A stretch of DNA of 64,000 nucleotides from Poriferisodalis sp026713105 (GTDB lineage: Bacteria; Actinomycetota; Acidimicrobiia; Acidimicrobiales; Poriferisodalaceae): the NCBI GenBank assembly GCA_965115995.1, contig OZ220472.1:1240001-1304000 (forward strand). Direction: 5' to 3'. Shown in pieces: positions 61,554 through 64,000 of the stretch (its first letter is position 1; each line of letters begins with the position of its first letter). Position numbers and translations under genes: made by a program. A model generated the notes under the pieces. The model was not told where the DNA came from and ran no database searches. It was given only the letters and a program-made list of their open reading frames with translations.

Positions 61554-61612
61554 CGCACGAACACGTGCGGGCGAGTCAGCCAGCAGGGAATGACATCGTC
61601 GCAGTAGCGACG
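61554..61612. promoter_or_regulatory. Two 6-4-6 inverted repeats between divergent genes
   Basis: CGCACG-AACA-CGTGCG (61554-61569) and CGTCGC-AGTA-GCGACG (61597-61612) are both perfect 6-base arms around 4 bases. Their centres are 43 bases apart, about four helical turns. They lie between the SsuD-like gene and the P450 gene and may be operators for a dimeric regulator. The two half-sites differ, so one or both may be chance. Confidence 0.4.
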
Positions 61613-61626
61613 GAGCGGAGATCGAC

Positions 61627-62847
61627 ATGGCACAGCGACCCCCGGTCACCGACTGGGCGACGGATTTCGACCACCTGAGCGACGAATGGGCTGCGCAGGG
61701 ACCCGACATCTTGGGTGACCTGCGTGAGCAGTGCCCGGTGGCCCACACGGATCGCTTCCACGGGGCGTATCTCGTCAGCCGCCATGCCGACATCGTCGAG
61801 ACCGCACGCGACACCGAGACGTTCTCGAATCGCATCACCATCGTCAACGACAACCATCCCGACAACATCGGCCTCGAGATCCCCCCAATCACGCTGGACC
61901 CGCCCGAGCACGGCCCGATCCGCCGGGCGCTGCTGCCGTCGTTCAGTCCCAAGGCCACCGACGAGCTCGAGCCGACAGTGGTGGCGATGGCCGAGCAGCT
62001 GCTCGACAACACCAAGGGGCAGGAGGTCGTCGACGGCGCAATCGAGTACGCGCAGCTCTTGCCGATCGATGTCATGGGGTACCTGTTCGGCGTGTCGCCC
62101 GAGATGGGTCCGAGCTTCCGACGTTGGGCCGACGGCATGCTGAAGGACGGCCTCGACGACCTGGAAATTGCGCGCCAGGCGTCCCGAGAGGTGCAGGAGT
62201 TCTTCGCCAGTCAGCTGCGAGATCGTGCCTCCCAGGGCGACGACGCCCCCGACGACCTGGTCAAGACCGTGCTGCAAGCAGAGGCCGAGCAGCCTGACGG
62301 CACCAGCCGACCGTTCGGCCGCAAGGAACGCATCGGAGCGCTGTTCGTGTTGATGCTGGGCGGCATCGACACGACCTGGTCGTCGCTCGGCGCGATGCTG
62401 CTGCACCTGGGCACCCATCGGGAGGACCTAGAGCGTCTCGTCGCCGATCGTGACCTGATGCCGACGGCGGTGGAGGAGTTCCTGCGCTACTACAGCCCGG
62501 TGACGATTGCCCGCTACATCACCGAGGACGCCGAGATCGCGGGATGCCCAGTGTCGGGCGGGGAGCGAGTGCTGCTCGCCTACCCCTCGGCGAATCGCGA
62601 TCCCGAGTATTTCGACCAGCCTGACGACTTCGTCATGGACCGCCAGGACAATCGCCACATGGCCTTCGGTGTCGGCGTACACCGGTGCCTCGGCTCGAAC
62701 CTGGCCCGGATGGAGCTGCGGGTCGGGTTGAACGCCTGGCTGGACCGCTACCCGCGCTTCGAACTGGCGGTCGAGCCTGACGACGTCAAATGGTCGGTCG
62801 GGCCGATCCGCGGGCCCAGCAGCGTGCCGCTGCGGATCCTGAACTGA
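61627..62847 (+). CDS. Cytochrome P450
   Basis: A 406-residue soluble bacterial P450. The I-helix oxygen-binding motif is GGIDTT at 245-250. ExxR is Glu284-Arg287 in AVEEFLRYY. The heme-binding loop FGVGVHRCLGSNLAR holds Cys354. VSRHADIVETARDTETFSNR and LDPPEHGPIRRALLPSFSP are typical of CYP families acting on terpenoids or fatty acids. It needs ferredoxin and reductase partners, and none are adjacent. ATG 61627 follows GGAGCGGAGATCGAC, a usable ribosome-binding site. It is followed by a luciferase-like gene 19 bases later. Confidence 0.95.
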   Translation: MAQRPPVTDWATDFDHLSDEWAAQGPDILGDLREQCPVAHTDRFHGAYLVSRHADIVETARDTETFSNRITIVNDNHPDNIGLEIPPITLDPPEHGPIRRALLPSFSPKATDELEPTVVAMAEQLLDNTKGQEVVDGAIEYAQLLPIDVMGYLFGVSPEMGPSFRRWADGMLKDGLDDLEIARQASREVQEFFASQLRDRASQGDDAPDDLVKTVLQAEAEQPDGTSRPFGRKERIGALFVLMLGGIDTTWSSLGAMLLHLGTHREDLERLVADRDLMPTAVEEFLRYYSPVTIARYITEDAEIAGCPVSGGERVLLAYPSANRDPEYFDQPDDFVMDRQDNRHMAFGVGVHRCLGSNLARMELRVGLNAWLDRYPRFELAVEPDDVKWSVGPIRGPSSVPLRILN

Positions 62848-62866
62848 AAGCCGAAGCACCGGGCTG

Positions 62867-63754
62867 ATGCACTTCGGGGCAGTTCTGCCGACCTGCGAGA
62901 TCGGCACCGACCCGATTGCGCTGCGCGACTGGGCCCAAGCCGCTGAGGCGCTGGGCTATTCCCACATCGTCACCTACGACCACGTGCTCGGCGCTGAGCA
63001 CGCAGGGCGAGAACCAGCCTTCTGGGGGCCGTACACCGAACGAGACGACTTCCACGAGCCCTTCGTGCTCTTCGGCTACCTGGCGGGCGTCACCAGCACG
63101 ATCGAGTTCGAGACCGGCATCATCATCCTCCCGCAGCGACAGGCCGCCCTGGTTGCCAAGCAGGCCGCCGAGGTGGACCTGCTGTCGGGCGGGCGGTTCC
63201 GGCTCGGCGTGGGATCAGGCTGGAACTACGTGGAATACGAATCGCTGGGCGCCGACTGGGAGCAGCGGGGCGACCTGCTGGATGACCAGATCGCTGTGAT
63301 CCGTGCGCTGTGGGAGAACGACGTCATCGACTATCGCAGCGAGTTCCATCGCATCGACCGGGCCGGCATCCGGCCACGGCCCGCCCGTCGAATCCCGATC
63401 TGGTTTGGCGGCTACACACCGGCCGCCCTGCGACGAGCAGCTCGCCATGGCGATGGTTTCACGTTCGGCGATTCGGGACCCGACACGGTCGCGCTGGCTG
63501 ACCGGCTGCGGGAACTGCTCGCCGATCAGGGTCGCGATCCAGCTGAGTTCGCGCTGGAGGGCGAGGCCAACTTCGGCATCGGCCCGGACAGATGGACTGC
63601 GCTCGTCGATGGCGCCCGGGCCGCAGGCTTCACACACTTCTCGATCAACTGCCAAAGCACGACGTGCGAGTGGGGCGGCAATCCCGCCGCCGACCTGCAG
63701 AGCACGGCTGAGCGCATCGCCGCACTGGAGACCTTCATCACCTCGGTGGGCTGA
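62867..63754 (+). CDS. LLM class F420-dependent oxidoreductase
   Basis: A 295-residue luciferase-like protein of the actinobacterial F420-dependent group. MHFGAVLPTCEIGTDPIALR, AEALGYSHIVTYDHVLGAEH, ETGIIILPQRQAALVAKQAA and GRFRLGVGSGWNYVEYESLG follow at the expected spacing, and PIWFGGYTPAALRRAARHGD near 175 closes the cofactor site. It begins 19 bases after the P450 gene, so the two are probably co-translated and may act on the same substrate. Confidence 0.92.
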   Translation: MHFGAVLPTCEIGTDPIALRDWAQAAEALGYSHIVTYDHVLGAEHAGREPAFWGPYTERDDFHEPFVLFGYLAGVTSTIEFETGIIILPQRQAALVAKQAAEVDLLSGGRFRLGVGSGWNYVEYESLGADWEQRGDLLDDQIAVIRALWENDVIDYRSEFHRIDRAGIRPRPARRIPIWFGGYTPAALRRAARHGDGFTFGDSGPDTVALADRLRELLADQGRDPAEFALEGEANFGIGPDRWTALVDGARAAGFTHFSINCQSTTCEWGGNPAADLQSTAERIAALETFITSVG

Positions 63755-63797
63755 ACTAGAACTGCGCGGAGAGCCCACGACATAAGCGGGATAGCGC

Positions 63798-64000
63798 ATG
63801 GACCAGATCACGGTGTATCCAGCGGCGCGGATCCACACGATGGATCCCGGCAGGCCGCACGCGGATGCCGTAGCGGTGGCAGACGGGCGGATCGTGTCGG
63901 TGGGTTCGATGGAGTCGATGCAGCCGTGGCTGCGGCGCAACCCTCACGACGTCGACGACCGCTACGCGGGCAAGGTGATCCTTCCGGGCTTCATCGACCC
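63798..64000 (+). CDS. Amidohydrolase, N-terminal part (YtcJ-like; runs off the right edge)
   Basis: The first 67 codons of a metal-dependent amidohydrolase. MDQITVYPAARIHTMDPGRP, ADAVAVADGRIVSVGSMESM and GKVILPGFID are the N-terminal beta-sandwich and the approach to the metal-binding HxH, which lies just beyond the window. The spacing resembles YtcJ-like exo-amidohydrolases. It starts 43 bases after the luciferase-like gene and may belong to the P450 unit. Confidence 0.88.
   Translation, partial: MDQITVYPAARIHTMDPGRPHADAVAVADGRIVSVGSMESMQPWLRRNPHDVDDRYAGKVILPGFID

Overview
The window reads as a stretch of chromosome from a GC-rich actinobacterium. The codon use is strongly G/C-ending, GTG starts are frequent, neighbouring genes often overlap by 4 bases (ATGA, GTGA), and six luciferase-like (FMN/F420-type) oxidoreductases are present. 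Acidimicrobiia would fit this gene content of PhyH dioxygenases, Rieske oxygenases, CaiB transferases and DUF917/hydantoinase genes, but that placement is inference and not proven by any marker gene here. I saw no rRNA, tRNA, CRISPR array, transposase or phage gene. Coding density is high and nearly every gene is a catabolic enzyme or a transporter.

Layout. (1) 1-8206 holds a partial CaiB CoA-transferase and an SDR on the minus strand. On the plus strand follow a FAD amine oxidase-like enzyme, a luciferase-like enzyme, a VOC protein, a large reductive-dehalogenase-like iron-sulfur protein whose cobalamin-type domain is duplicated, and a MetE-fold protein. (2) 8243-8426 is a small scar of two gene fragments copied from elsewhere in the window. 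A minus-strand VWA/CoxE-like gene follows. (3) 9848-24708 is one long plus-strand unit: both subunits of hydroquinone 1,2-dioxygenase, a five-gene Liv-type ABC importer, a thiolase, hydroxyquinol 1,2-dioxygenase, a three-subunit molybdenum hydroxylase, a hydantoinase/oxoprolinase protein and a luciferase-like enzyme. It looks like an uptake and ring-cleavage route for an aromatic or N-heteroaromatic compound. (4) 24779-30554, minus strand: a PhyH oxygenase, a class III PLP enzyme of the phospho-lyase type, an APH-fold kinase and an aldehyde dehydrogenase are tightly coupled and followed by DUF917. Together they suggest a hydroxylate-phosphorylate-eliminate-oxidise route for an amine or amino acid. 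(5) 31254-33720 is a three-gene unit with a lipocalin-like protein, a small helical protein and a phosphotransferase lacking its catalytic Asp. (6) 34840-50676: PLP enzymes, an M20 carbamoylase, a D-carbamoylase-type nitrilase, a fused XdhD-like molybdenum enzyme, an SsnA-like deaminase, a diaminopropionate ammonia-lyase and a complete BMP/nucleoside-type ABC importer. This recalls the purine/urate-utilisation loci of enterobacteria and gut anaerobes. (7) 50685-56948, minus strand: a PhyH gene, two tandem Rieske alpha/beta pairs, a thiolase-like protein and its DUF35 partner. (8) 57096-64000: nitroreductase, acyl-CoA dehydrogenase, SDR, SsuD-like monooxygenase, cytochrome P450, luciferase-like enzyme and the start of an amidohydrolase.

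Regulatory picture: no dedicated transcription regulator gene was recognised. Candidate control elements are a perfect 16-bp palindrome at 4164-4179, a helically phased TTGAA array at 31166-31199, two 6-4-6 inverted repeats between the divergent genes at 61554-61612, a leader ORF at 57096, and a recurring TANNNT box 6-9 bases upstream of GTG/ATG starts that suggests leaderless transcripts.
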